NCBI RefSeq assembly: GCF_018613875.1
Contig: NZ_JAGGPJ010000008.1
Coordinates: 1 to 64,000 of the forward strand
Length of the DNA: 64,000 nucleotides
From: Arthrobacter sp. ISL-28
GTDB lineage: Bacteria > Actinomycetota > Actinomycetes > Actinomycetales > Micrococcaceae
Direction of reading: 5' to 3'
The position numbers and the translations under genes are program-made. Shown one piece after another: positions 29,133 through 36,981 of the stretch. Every line of letters begins with the position of its first letter. The first letter of the stretch is position 1. The notes beneath the pieces are model-generated. The model ran no database searches and had not been told where the DNA came from. It saw only the letters and a list, made by a program, of their open reading frames with translations.

Positions 29133-30710
29133 ATGATGTCCACACCTCCCCTGACTGTGCGATCGCGCTCGCTCGCGGCTGCAGTGCGGGCTGCCGCAGC
29201 CATGGTGGTGGTCCTGCTGCTGACATCGTGCAGCCTCCTGGGGCTGTCCAAGGACGGCGGTTCCGCGGGGAGTTCAACGGGACAGGCGGATCCGTCCATC
29301 GCAGCAGGTGCCCCGGAAGGGCTGGAGGATTTTTACACCCAGCAGGTCGTCTGGGCGCCGTGTGAGGACAAGATGCAGTGCGCCAAGATCAAGGTACCCC
29401 TGGACTATGCGAAGCCGGACGGCAAAACGATTGAAATCGCCGCCCTGAAGATCGCCAGCAAGGGTAATAAAAAGCAGGGCAGCCTGCTGATCAACCCGGG
29501 CGGGCCCGGCGCGTCCGGTTATGACTTCGTCAGGGACGCCGGGAACGGCCATTTCTCTGAAAAGGTACGCGCCAACTTCGACCTTGTGGGCTTTGACCCC
29601 CGAGGCGTCAAGCGCTCGGCGCCCGTCACCTGTTTGACGGATAGGGAACGAGATGAGGCCCGGGCCAAGATTTACACTCCTCAGACCGACGCCGGGCTCG
29701 CCACGCTCATCGCCGACAACAAGACGACAGCGGCGAAGTGTGACGAACTGACGGGACCGGTACTGGGTCATATCGATACTGTCAGCGCAGCCAAGGACCT
29801 TGATGTCCTTCGCGCCGTATTGAATGATTCCAAGCTCAATTACATGGGTTTCTCCTACGGAACCTTCCTGGGCTCCACGTACGCCGCCCTGTTCCCCGAC
29901 AACGTGGGCCGCGTGGTTCTCGACGGAGCCGTGGACCCGTCCCTCAGCGTTGAAGAACTCACCATGGGCCAGGCGAAGGCCTTCGAAAAGGCGTTGCGTT
30001 CCTACGTCGGGCATTGCCTCAAGCAGGAGGGCTGCCCGCTCAGCGGCACGGTGGAGGACGGTGTGCAGCAGGTCAACGACACCATCCAATCTGTGGTCGC
30101 GAATCCGCGCTCCGCCAAGGACGGCAGGATCGTGGGCGGCAATACCTTCGCCAGCGGCCTCATCGTTCCGTTGTATGCCAACGAAAGCTGGCCCGCCCTG
30201 ACCCAAGCGCTGGACGCCGCAATGAAGGGCGACGTCAGCCTGATGCTGCGTCTGGCGGATCTGGGCGCAGACCGGGGGGCGAACGGCAAGTACACGTCGA
30301 ACACGGCCCTGGCTTTCAGCGCCATCAACTGCCTCGACTACCCCATGAACAGCGATCCTGCCGCCATGCGGGCCGAAGAGCAGGAACTGCGCGAAGCGTC
30401 CCCGACCCTCGGGTCCTTCTTCGCCTACGGCGCCGCTAACTGCGCGAACTGGCCCTACAAGAGCGCCCGGACGCCGGCCCCGGTTGAGTACAGCGGTTCC
30501 TCCCCAATCGTGGTGGTGGGCACCACCGGTGATCCCGCCACCCCCGTGGAGTGGGCAAGCTCCCTCCGGAAGCAGCTTGGCAACGCCTCCCTGCTGACCT
30601 GGAAAGGTGAAGGTCACACCGCCTACGGCCGGGCCAACACCTGCATCAGCAATGCGGTGGACAACTACCTCGTGGACGGCAAGGAACCTGCAGACAACAC
30701 CGTCTGCTGA
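29133..30710 (+). CDS. Exported alpha/beta hydrolase with TAP-like C-terminal domain
   Basis: A 525-residue lipoprotein-type hydrolase of the SlpD/TAP (tripeptidyl aminopeptidase) group. The signal region ends in lipobox LLTSC (Cys33). The oxyanion loop is NPGGPGASGYDF, the nucleophile elbow GFSYGTFLGS, and the C-terminal TAP-like domain has the acid in GTTGDPATPVEWA and His in WKGEGHTAYGR. It probably trims peptides or esters outside the cell. Two adjacent ATG codons follow AAGGAG; either may be used. It is 64 bases after holB and probably has its own promoter. Confidence 0.9.
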   Translation: MMSTPPLTVRSRSLAAAVRAAAAMVVVLLLTSCSLLGLSKDGGSAGSSTGQADPSIAAGAPEGLEDFYTQQVVWAPCEDKMQCAKIKVPLDYAKPDGKTIEIAALKIASKGNKKQGSLLINPGGPGASGYDFVRDAGNGHFSEKVRANFDLVGFDPRGVKRSAPVTCLTDRERDEARAKIYTPQTDAGLATLIADNKTTAAKCDELTGPVLGHIDTVSAAKDLDVLRAVLNDSKLNYMGFSYGTFLGSTYAALFPDNVGRVVLDGAVDPSLSVEELTMGQAKAFEKALRSYVGHCLKQEGCPLSGTVEDGVQQVNDTIQSVVANPRSAKDGRIVGGNTFASGLIVPLYANESWPALTQALDAAMKGDVSLMLRLADLGADRGANGKYTSNTALAFSAINCLDYPMNSDPAAMRAEEQELREASPTLGSFFAYGAANCANWPYKSARTPAPVEYSGSSPIVVVGTTGDPATPVEWASSLRKQLGNASLLTWKGEGHTAYGRANTCISNAVDNYLVDGKEPADNTVC

Positions 30711-30772
30711 CCTTCCTGTTCCGCCGGATTGGACCGCGTTTGGGTCAATTCGGGCCCCAGTGTCATGTCATT

Positions 30773-30802
30773 TTGACCCGGGCACAGGGACTCGATTAGA
30801 GT
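30773..30802 (+). promoter_or_regulatory. Probable promoter of tRNA-Thr
   Basis: TTGACC (30773-30778) and TAGAGT (30797-30802) are 18 bases apart, about 48 bases before the tRNA. Confidence 0.55.
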
Positions 30803-30849
30803 TGACTCTTGCATGAACCGGCCGGGTTTTCCCGGTTGATTGGTGCGGT

Positions 30850-30922
30850 GCTTCCTTAGCTCAGTCGGTAGAGCGTTTCACTCGTAATGAAAAGGTCATC
30901 AGTTCGATTCTGATAGGAAGCT
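30850..30922 (+). tRNA. tRNA-Thr (anticodon CGU)
   Basis: A complete cloverleaf folds: acceptor GCTTCCT with AGGAAGC, D-arm, anticodon stem TTTCA/TGAAA around loop CTCGTAA (anticodon CGT, reading ACG) and T-arm ATCAG/CTGAT with TTCGATT. The CCA end is not encoded. A terminator follows within ten bases. Confidence 0.95.
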
Positions 30923-30929
30923 CGGGAAG

Positions 30930-30974
30930 AACCCCGTATTGTCGTTGATTTCGACGATGGTGCGGGGTTTTTTG
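30930..30974 (+). terminator. Terminator after tRNA-Thr
   Basis: AACCCCG (30930-30936) pairs with CGGGGTT (30963-30969), with extra inner pairing, followed by a run of T. Confidence 0.8.
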
Positions 30975-30987
30975 CTGGTTAAGCTCT

Positions 30988-31014
30988 GGTCCTCCATCCG
31001 AAGGATGGAGGACC
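30988..31014 (+). promoter_or_regulatory. Hairpin that covers a start codon
   Basis: 30988-30999 is perfectly complementary to 31003-31014 around GAA. The right arm contains the ATG (31005-31007) of the broken acetyltransferase, so the folded RNA would hide the start. Confidence 0.55.
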
Positions 31015-31468
31015 GTCCCTACGCCGAAACCGATGCCCGGGCGACTCTGAACGTGTTCCTGGCGGCGGTGACGGAGGCTGCTTCGATGCATTACTCAGCG
31101 GAGCAGATCGCTGCATGGGCGCGGTCAGATGAACGCGATATCAACCAATGGAACTCCGCGAGGAAGTCGCTCAATACCTACGTGGCCACAACGGCGCCGA
31201 GGTCGCTGGCTTCTCCGGCGTCGGCGACGATGGTTACATCGATATGATGTTTGTCGCGCCCAGGTTCGGTCGGTGCGGTGTCGCCGGCGCCCTTCTGGCG
31301 CATCTCCACGACATCGCAGTCGCGGCCAGCGCATCGGAACTCTACACCAACGCGAGCATCACAGCACGACCGTTCTTCGAAAAGCACGGGTTCACCGTGG
31401 TCACCGAGCAGCACCCTGTCATACGCGGCATGGAGATGGCCAACTACAGGATGATGCGCCCGCTCTAA
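31005..31468 (+). pseudogene. GNAT acetyltransferase broken by a frameshift
   Basis: The first part reads MEDRPYAETDARATLNVFL to NQWNSARKSLNTYVAT in one frame (31005 to about 31190). The second part continues in another frame with GAEVAGFSGV, YIDMMFVAPRFGRCGVAGALL (the acetyl-CoA loop) and ARPFFEKHGFTVV. Together they make one normal GNAT N-acetyltransferase of about 150 residues, with the switch near 31185-31195. The second half also has its own ATG at 31148, but alone it would lack the first strand and helices of the fold. A sequencing error or programmed shift is possible; decay is the simplest reading. Confidence 0.78.
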
Positions 31469-31695
31469 GAACTGGATCCACGCGGGCGTCATCCCGCTTC
31501 GGGGCTGAAGGTGTCGGCGGCGGCCCACATCCCGGGCTACCGGTGCGGGCCGCCGCCGACTGCGTTCGAGGCCTCCCCCAATTGGGCTGCCTGCACGGAC
31601 GCCCAAAGGCTCCGCCACGCACGTTAATAATAAGGCTACTGATCTTCTTGGTCCAGATACTGGCCCAAAGGGACTGTCCAGTCAGGAACCGGAGG

Positions 31696-31959
31696 TCAGA
31701 CGCGGCTTCTGCGGTTAATGGCGCCGAAAATCAGGAGCACGATGACTGCCCCCAAGATAGACAGGATCCAGGTTCTGAGGTCGAAGAAGTCGCCGAGGCC
31801 GCCGCCGAACATCACCGAACCGATCCATCCGCCCAGGAATGCGCCGATGACACCCACCGCGAGGGTGACCAGCCAGCCGCCGCCTTGGCTTCCGGGAAGG
31901 ATGGCTTTTGCGATGGCTCCCGCAATCAGGCCGAGCAGGAGAAATGCGAGAAATCCCAT
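31696..31959 (-). CDS. GlsB/YeaQ/YmgE family stress-response membrane protein
   Basis: An 87-residue membrane protein with three hydrophobic segments and Gly-rich turns (GLIAGAIAKAILPGSQGGGW, then GAFLGGWIGSVMFG), the pattern of the transglycosylase-associated YeaQ/YmgE family. A short basic tail (NRRSRV) ends it. The role is general stress or envelope adaptation; the mechanism is unknown. The ATG at 31959 follows AAGGAAG; longer frames upstream are not plausible. A 12-bp direct repeat lies just upstream (about 31976-31999). Confidence 0.85.
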   Translation of the reverse strand: MGFLAFLLLGLIAGAIAKAILPGSQGGGWLVTLAVGVIGAFLGGWIGSVMFGGGLGDFFDLRTWILSILGAVIVLLIFGAINRRSRV

Positions 31960-32422
31960 GACGCTTCCTTTCCAGTGATTATTCGACTGATTATTCGACG
32001 CCGGACCCACCGGCCATATTAAGGAGTCAATCAGCGGGCCTACTGTCCGGCAAGGCACCCGGAGTGGGCCAAATCGCCCGTGAGGCTGGGAGGGCAGGAT
32101 TTGGCCAGCCCCAACTGCTGGGACGGCCACTTCTCACGGCTACCGCGTTCTCTTCCACGTTTCGATCCGGTACCTGCATGCCATTGGCCGCGGAGCGTGT
32201 TCGCCGCCACCGGCATGGATCAGGAAAGCTGGGGTCTGACGGTGCTGGCCTGACTTTGCTGGGCGCTGACCGGGCGATTTCGTCCATGTGCGAATGATGT
32301 GCAAAGTATGCCCAAGTCCTGCATGAACGCTGCAGCTACCTGCCGCAAACCTTGATCAGAGCAACGCACTATCGACTCAACAGGCAGTGAAACCACCGGC
32401 AGTGAAAGAGAAGGTAGTCAAA

Positions 32423-32572
32423 GTGGCAACGCGAACAGAAAAATCAAAGTACCGCTACAGCGACTTCTACTGCTTCATGTCACTTGCGGACTTCACCGCC
32501 TACATCGCCGTTGATGACTGCGACTTGGACGGGGGCTTTTCAATCAGCGGCAGCAGCGACGCAGCTTCCTAG
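32423..32572 (+). CDS. Tyr-rich micro-protein, copy A of a paralogous pair
   Basis: A 49-residue protein I cannot assign. Its core EK-x3-RYSDFY-x2-MSL-x-DF-x7-DD aligns without gaps to the small protein at 42625 (14 of 27 core positions identical), with a Ser-rich tail in both. The GTG start follows GAGAAGG by about eight bases; an in-frame GTG 36 bases upstream lacks a clear site. No signal peptide or membrane helix is seen; aromatic and acidic residues dominate. It stands alone between the YeaQ-type gene and a receiver-domain gene. The two copies are diverged in DNA but retain the protein motif, which argues they are translated. Confidence 0.7.
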   Translation: MATRTEKSKYRYSDFYCFMSLADFTAYIAVDDCDLDGGFSISGSSDAAS

Positions 32573-32619
32573 GCGTCTCTGCAGACACAGGGCTTAAACC
32601 CACAGCACATCAGCCAACC

Positions 32620-32650
32620 GGAGGCTCGGCATCAGCGGGCGTGAGCCTCC
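32620..32650 (+). terminator. Hairpin after micro-protein A
   Basis: GGAGGCTC (32620-32627) pairs with GAGCCTCC (32643-32650). The tail is not T-rich, so termination is only likely. Confidence 0.5.
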
Positions 32651-32740
32651 TCAGTCCGCGGCTGTAGCTGCCCGCAGTCACCGGCTTGATAGAGTTCCAT
32701 TCGAAGGGCAGCACTGGGGCTGCCCTGAAGGAGATGTGTG

Positions 32741-33115
32741 ATGCCGAATATGGGGACGGCTGTGGTGATTGAAGACGACCTGGACATCGGCCGACTCATT
32801 CACGCAATACTGGACACCGCTGGACTCGACGTCCGGCTCGCCGAAACGGGTGCCGGCGGTGTGACAGCCGTCCGGGAGCATTCCCCCAATATCGTCCTCT
32901 TGGACTTCGGGCTTCCCGACATCAGCGGCCTGGAAGTGATCGGTAGAATCAGGGGCTTCAGTGATGCCTACATCCTCATGCTCACTGGACATGAAGAGTT
33001 GTCCGAAATGCTGCTCTCTGCGGGTGCCAACGCGGTCATGATCAAGCCCTTCCATCCCCGGGATCTGAAAGCCCACGTCGAAGAAGCCCTGCGGGGATTG
33101 AACACGAAGCGTTAG
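32741..33115 (+). CDS. Single-domain response regulator (CheY-like receiver)
   Basis: A 124-residue protein that is only a receiver domain: acidic pocket EDD (11-13), phospho-acceptor Asp55 in VLLDFGLPD, Thr82 in LMLTGHEE and Lys102 in VMIKPFHP. No output domain is encoded and no kinase lies nearby, so its partner is unknown. It would act by protein-protein contact or as a phosphate shuttle. The ATG at 32741 is seven bases after AAGGAG. Confidence 0.9.
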   Translation: MPNMGTAVVIEDDLDIGRLIHAILDTAGLDVRLAETGAGGVTAVREHSPNIVLLDFGLPDISGLEVIGRIRGFSDAYILMLTGHEELSEMLLSAGANAVMIKPFHPRDLKAHVEEALRGLNTKR

Positions 33116-33305
33116 GACTGACCGGGCGAGCGGGGCCCACCAGGGCATCTGATGCGCAAATTCGGTCATTCAGGGACAACGTCGTCAGCGGTGCTTGACA
33201 GCTACGCACTTCACCACAATCACCGACCGTCCAGCGAATCAAAGCGAAATGGCCAACCACCGTGATTCAATCTGCGCGATTGACCAACGGTGAATGTCAA
33301 CCGGG

Positions 33306-33332
33306 AGGCAGCAGAGCAGGGCCCTGCTGCCT
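33306..33332. terminator. Hairpin between two convergent genes
   Basis: AGGCAGCAG (33306-33314) pairs with CTGCTGCCT (33324-33332). It lies between the receiver gene and the small secreted-protein gene. The rest of 33116-33386 shows no gene. Confidence 0.5.
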
Positions 33333-33386
33333 TCCACTGGCGAATTGCCGCCCTTTGCCGGTTGGCTTATTTTTGGCCGGGCTGTG

Positions 33387-33689
33387 TCAGTTCTGGGTGA
33401 CGGCAATCGGGCCATCGTTATCCAGGCAGACAACAGATTTCGTGCCCGTAGCGTCAACGGCCTCTCCCAGTACGGCGACGGGCCCAAGGTCAACGCCACA
33501 AATCTGGGCGGTGACGTCAGCAGCAACGGCAACGTTCACGTCTTCCAGGATGGTCACATCCCCGACAGTGACATTGACGAGGCCGTCGTTGATGGTGGTG
33601 TTGTCCGCGGCCATCGAAGGTCCTGCGGCCATTCCCACAAGGAACAGGGATCCGGCAACTGCTGTGGTGGCTTTTTTCATTACTGACAT
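33387..33689 (-). CDS. Small secreted protein with one Cys pair
   Basis: A 100-residue protein with a Sec signal peptide (KKATTAVAGSLFLVGMAAGPS, cleavage probably after SMA-A near 28; quoted part is the membrane-crossing segment). The mature 70 residues are Val/Asp-rich and beta-prone (LVNVTVGDVTILEDVNVAV) with two Cys about 25 apart that may form a disulfide. It recalls chaplin-like surface proteins of actinobacteria, but the match is weak and I leave the function open. The ATG at 33689 follows GAGGGAG. A long, structured-looking leader precedes it. Confidence 0.75.
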   Translation of the reverse strand: MSVMKKATTAVAGSLFLVGMAAGPSMAADNTTINDGLVNVTVGDVTILEDVNVAVAADVTAQICGVDLGPVAVLGEAVDATGTKSVVCLDNDGPIAVTQN

Positions 33690-33944
33690 GGTTCGCTCCC
33701 TCGATTGAGACGCAGAAGGACGCTCCGCCGACTCGATTCAACCCAAGTTGGCATGGCCGCGCCAGGTTCGGGGCGCAGTCTTCCTGCATCTCTTTTTGGT
33801 TGCTTGCAGCTCGCGCCTGATGGGCATCAGGATTTTCTCCTGGGCTGCGGGCCCCCTTTTAGCGGCCCTGCGAAGAGTCTCCACACGCTGACCGTGCGCC
33901 GCTCCTCATCCGTCCAACCTAATCGTAAGTAAGCTTAGTTTCAA
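33690..33944 (-). promoter_or_regulatory. Long leader and promoter of the secreted-protein gene
   Basis: On the minus strand TTGAAA (33939-33944) and TAGGTT (33916-33921) are 17 bases apart, which places the start of transcription about 220 bases before the ATG. The leader can pair GGCCGC/GCGGCC across 33755-33867 and holds smaller hairpins (for example CAGGA/TCCTG near 33828-33842). It might be a regulatory RNA; I could not match it to a known riboswitch class. Confidence 0.4.
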
Positions 33945-34031
33945 GTTTGCCCCCGAATTGTTTCGCAAGGCCATGCCGACCGATGGGTGCTGCACCTGCC
34001 TTCGGGGCTTTCCTCTCCCTGCAGTCCTAAG

Positions 34032-35069
34032 ATGGCTGGCATGGAGGAGCAGGAACTGGCCGACGTCGCAGGACGCCTGTACGCGCTGCCCTTCGACGAA
34101 TTCGTAAATGCCCGCACCGCAGCCGCTAAGACGGCGGCAGCGGAGTCCAACCGGCCCCTCGCCCAAGCCATCAAGGCACTCCCCAAGCCATCGGTAGCTG
34201 CCTGGGCGATCAATATGCTGGCACATCACCAACCCGAGGCGCTGCAAGAGCTCCGAAACCTCGGAGAGACAATGCAGGGCGCGCAGGCCGCGCTGGATGC
34301 GGCCGCCCTGCGGGAGCTGTCCCGCGAGCGGCGCAAGCTTCTCGCCGGGGCGCTCGACGCAGCCCGTCTCGCCGCTGAGAAGCAGGGCCGGCCCATCAGC
34401 GGGCCGGTGGCGTCCGAGGTGGAGGAAACCCTGCGGGCAGCCACCGCCGATGCCGCCGCGGCCGTGGCCGTCCAGAGCGGGCGGCTCCTGCGGGTTCTGA
34501 CGGCCGACGGCGTGGACACCGTGGATCTCGACGGAGCCGTCGCAGTGCCTACCGCCCTCGGCGCAGTGCCCGCGGCCCCGCGCGCCACGCGCATTAGTGC
34601 GGATCGGCCGGCTACGCCGCTAAGTACGGCGCCGCCGGCCAAGGCCGGGCGCGCTGGCACTATCCAGACCGGTGTGAAGGCCACACGCCGCCAGCCGCCG
34701 GAGACGTCAGAGAAGCCCCGGCTGCAGGCGGTCCGCCCGACGCCCCGCCCGACCTCCCCCTCGCTCCTGGACAAGGCCTTGGCAGCGCTTGCCGAGGCGG
34801 AGGAATCCGCGGCAACAGCCGCCAGGGAAGCCCAGGAGCGGGAAGAAGCACTTGAGGAAGCGACAGCTGAATTCACCCGTCTGGCGGCCGAGGTGCGCGA
34901 GACCAGACAACTACTAACGGCGTTGGAGGACTCGTTGAACACCCTCCGGAAGGATCGTGAAACGGCAGCCGCCGAAGCAAAGCAGGCGGCCAGGGCAGCT
35001 GACAAGAGCCAGCGGACCGCCATGCTGGCGAAGGAACGCGTGCTCAGGCTGCGCAACACACCGGACTGA
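34032..35069 (+). CDS. Ala/Glu-rich coiled-coil protein of unknown function
   Basis: A 345-residue cytoplasmic protein. The N-terminal part (LADVAGRLYALPFDEFVNAR to SVAAWAINML) looks folded and helical. A Pro/Ala/Thr-rich middle (about 175-240) follows, and the C-terminal third (about 250-340, LAALAEAEESAATAAREAQ onward) is a long charged coiled coil. No catalytic motif is seen and I do not recognise the family. The ATG at 34032 is chosen for lack of plausible residues upstream; a second ATG lies three codons on, and ribosome sites are weak. The 340 bases before it hold the secreted-protein leader. Confidence 0.7.
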   Translation: MAGMEEQELADVAGRLYALPFDEFVNARTAAAKTAAAESNRPLAQAIKALPKPSVAAWAINMLAHHQPEALQELRNLGETMQGAQAALDAAALRELSRERRKLLAGALDAARLAAEKQGRPISGPVASEVEETLRAATADAAAAVAVQSGRLLRVLTADGVDTVDLDGAVAVPTALGAVPAAPRATRISADRPATPLSTAPPAKAGRAGTIQTGVKATRRQPPETSEKPRLQAVRPTPRPTSPSLLDKALAALAEAEESAATAAREAQEREEALEEATAEFTRLAAEVRETRQLLTALEDSLNTLRKDRETAAAEAKQAARAADKSQRTAMLAKERVLRLRNTPD

Positions 35070-35108
35070 AAAACAAATAATGTCAGACCCCGGTTGCACC
35101 ATGGAGTC

Positions 35109-35288
35109 ATGGAAATGAACCAGGAATTCCACGTTACGTACTTCGAAGCCGACTGCGGGCGGATTCGCACCGAAGTCTTTGATACGGCCGCCGACGCCGA
35201 ACGGTTTGCCAGCCGTTGCCTCTCTGGCGAGCACGACTGGGCCATTGTTGATGCTGTGGCCGTCCATCAGGACCAGTTGGCTGCCTGA
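35109..35288 (+). CDS. Small conserved-looking protein of unknown function
   Basis: A 59-residue acidic protein (MEMNQEFHVTYFEADCGRI to VAVHQDQLAA) with an alternating strand-helix-strand pattern and one Cys. Codon usage and GC at third positions match neighbouring genes. It starts 40 bases after the coiled-coil gene and may be co-transcribed. An ATG two codons later is an equally good start. Function unknown. Confidence 0.6.
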   Translation: MEMNQEFHVTYFEADCGRIRTEVFDTAADAERFASRCLSGEHDWAIVDAVAVHQDQLAA

Positions 35289-35537
35289 CTGTGGCTGCTC
35301 CGCAGATGGCAAAGCCCCGCCCTGCCTAAGTCAGCTGCGCTGAAGCAGATCTACTGAAGCATCTACTGAGACGGCGAAGCTGATCAGGTCAGCAGGGCGT
35401 GGCCTCCGCGACTTGTCTGCAGGTCTGCTCTGCGGGTCTACGCGATAGGCCTGCGGGTGCGCGACGCCAGGTCAGGGCGACGACAGATCAGGCGCGGCGG
35501 TGAGCAGGCGAGTGGCCAGGTCAGCCGAGACGGCAGG
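35289..35537. repeat. Degenerate GGTCAG/GATCAGG-rich intergenic stretch
   Basis: No gene is seen. Short motifs such as GATCAGG, CAGGTCAG and GGTCAGGCG recur irregularly, mainly at 35380-35400 and 35468-35540, up to the aldo/keto reductase stop. They look like decayed short tandem duplications. Confidence 0.45.
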
Positions 35538-36383
35538 TCAGGCGAAGTCGGAGACTGCCGGGTCCGGGCCGATGCGTCCTGTTCCGGCTGCCGTGCGGTC
35601 CAGGCCGTTGACTGCTTCGAGGTCGGTGGCATCCAGCGTGATGTTCAGGGCCTCGAAATTCTCCCGGATCCGGGATTCCGTCACGGACTTGGGGATGACC
35701 ACGTTGCCGATGGCCAGGTGCCAGGCGATGACGACCTGCGCCGGCGTTGCGCCGTGCTTGTCCGCAATGGCGGTAATGGTGCCGTCCCCAAGGAGCTCGC
35801 CGCCCTGGCCCAGCGGGGACCAGGCCTGAGTCAGAATGCCCTTGGACTTGTTGAACTCCCGGAGCTCCGCCTGGTTGAAGAAGGGGTGCAGTTCCACCTG
35901 GTTAATGGCAGGCACCACTCCGGTCTCGTCGATGAGGCGCTGCACGCCCTCAGCGGTGAAGTTGGAAACACCGATGGACTTGACCCGGCCGCGCTTCTGC
36001 AGCTCAACCAAGGCCTTCCAGGTGTCCACGTACTTGTCCTGCTTCGGCTGGAGCCAGTGGATCAGGTACAGGTCCAGCGTTTCGAGGCCGAGGCGCTCCA
36101 TGGACTCCTCGAACGCCGTCAGCGTCGATTCGAAGCCCTGATCGGAGTTCCACAGCTTGGTGGTGATGAAAAGTTCCTCCGGAGACAGCCCGGAGCTTGC
36201 GATGGCACGCCCCACGCCCGACTCGTTGCCATAGATCTTGGCGGTGTCGATGTGGCGGAAGCCTGCCTGGAACGCTTGGAAAACGACCTTTTCGGCCACG
36301 TCGTCTTCAACCTGCCAAACCCCGTAGCCGAGCTGGGGAATGGTGTTGCCGTCATTGAATGTCAGTGTCGGTGAAGAAGTCAT
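35538..36383 (-). CDS. Aldo/keto reductase (2,5-diketo-D-gluconate reductase-like)
   Basis: NADPH-dependent carbonyl reductase of 281 residues with the complete AKR tetrad: Asp46 in FRHIDTAKI, Tyr51 in YGNESGVG, Lys76 in TTKLWNSD and His109 in YLIHWLQP. The cofactor-binding C-terminal motif is VVIPKSVTESRIRENFEAL. Length and sequence fit the AKR5 group of bacterial diketogluconate/methylglyoxal reductases; the physiological substrate is not clear. ATG start; it appears to be a single-gene unit. Confidence 0.92.
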   Translation of the reverse strand: MTSSPTLTFNDGNTIPQLGYGVWQVEDDVAEKVVFQAFQAGFRHIDTAKIYGNESGVGRAIASSGLSPEELFITTKLWNSDQGFESTLTAFEESMERLGLETLDLYLIHWLQPKQDKYVDTWKALVELQKRGRVKSIGVSNFTAEGVQRLIDETGVVPAINQVELHPFFNQAELREFNKSKGILTQAWSPLGQGGELLGDGTITAIADKHGATPAQVVIAWHLAIGNVVIPKSVTESRIRENFEALNITLDATDLEAVNGLDRTAAGTGRIGPDPAVSDFA

Positions 36384-36530
36384 TTCACCATCCTGCCAAC
36401 GATCCCCCCGAAACGCAGCGAATGGCCGGCAGCTAAGCTAGGCGCGTAATGCCCCGGGTCGGGGAATTTTTGTGGACCCAGGGACAGCGGCGGGAAGGAA
36501 CGGCGGCTGCACGCAATGCCGCAGCGCGGG

Positions 36531-36974
36531 TCAGGATTCGGCGAGAAGGCGTTCGGCGTCGGCCACCTGCTCGAAGACGGACTCTGCCCGCCGCCACACT
36601 GATGCTGCGCCTACCGGTATGGGACCGACAGCCAGTCGAAGCATGGCCGCCGCCTCCGCCGTGGCCGCTAACGAATTGCCCGCCTTAGACAGGGCACGGT
36701 GAACGCCGGACAGCGCGTGCGGGATGTCCAGCCCCTCGCTCGGGGAACGCCGCTGCGCCTCCACGCAGACCTCCCGGACGCGGCCGGACAGTTCCGCCAG
36801 CCGGTTCGCTATTTCGACGAGTTCGGCATAAAGCTGCTCGTCCTCCACGCCCTCCAGCACCTGATGGAAACGGTCAAGGCCCCGATGGAAGCGGTCGTGC
36901 GCGCGGCGCCACAGCCCTTTGCCCAGTTCGGCGTCGTCTCTCCGCCCTTGCCTGGCGGCAGTAAAAAACCCCAA
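36531..36974 (-). CDS. Helical protein of unknown function downstream of bpa
   Basis: A 147-residue, predominantly helical protein with many Arg/Glu/Ala residues (RAHDRFHRGLDRFHQVLEGV near 24-43; RLAELSGRVREVCVEAQRR near 58-76). No known motif is recognised. It starts with TTG eight bases after the stop of the proteasome-activator gene and is read in the same direction, so the two are likely co-transcribed. A role linked to Bpa is only an inference from this spacing. Confidence 0.65.
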   Translation of the reverse strand: MGFFTAARQGRRDDAELGKGLWRRAHDRFHRGLDRFHQVLEGVEDEQLYAELVEIANRLAELSGRVREVCVEAQRRSPSEGLDIPHALSGVHRALSKAGNSLAATAEAAAMLRLAVGPIPVGAASVWRRAESVFEQVADAERLLAES

Positions 36975-36981
36975 GCCGGAC

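Noticed and set aside
29274..30617. 447-codon minus-strand frame
   Set aside because: It is antisense to the TAP-like hydrolase, which has a full catalytic triad and lipobox.
31129..32022. 297-codon plus-strand frame downstream of the broken acetyltransferase
   Set aside because: It reads through the acetyltransferase in a wrong frame and antisense through the YeaQ-type gene; composition is Arg/His-rich noise.
33755..33867. c-di-AMP (ydaO-type) or cobalamin riboswitch
   Set aside because: One block resembles CCCGAACC, but the other conserved blocks of either class are not present.
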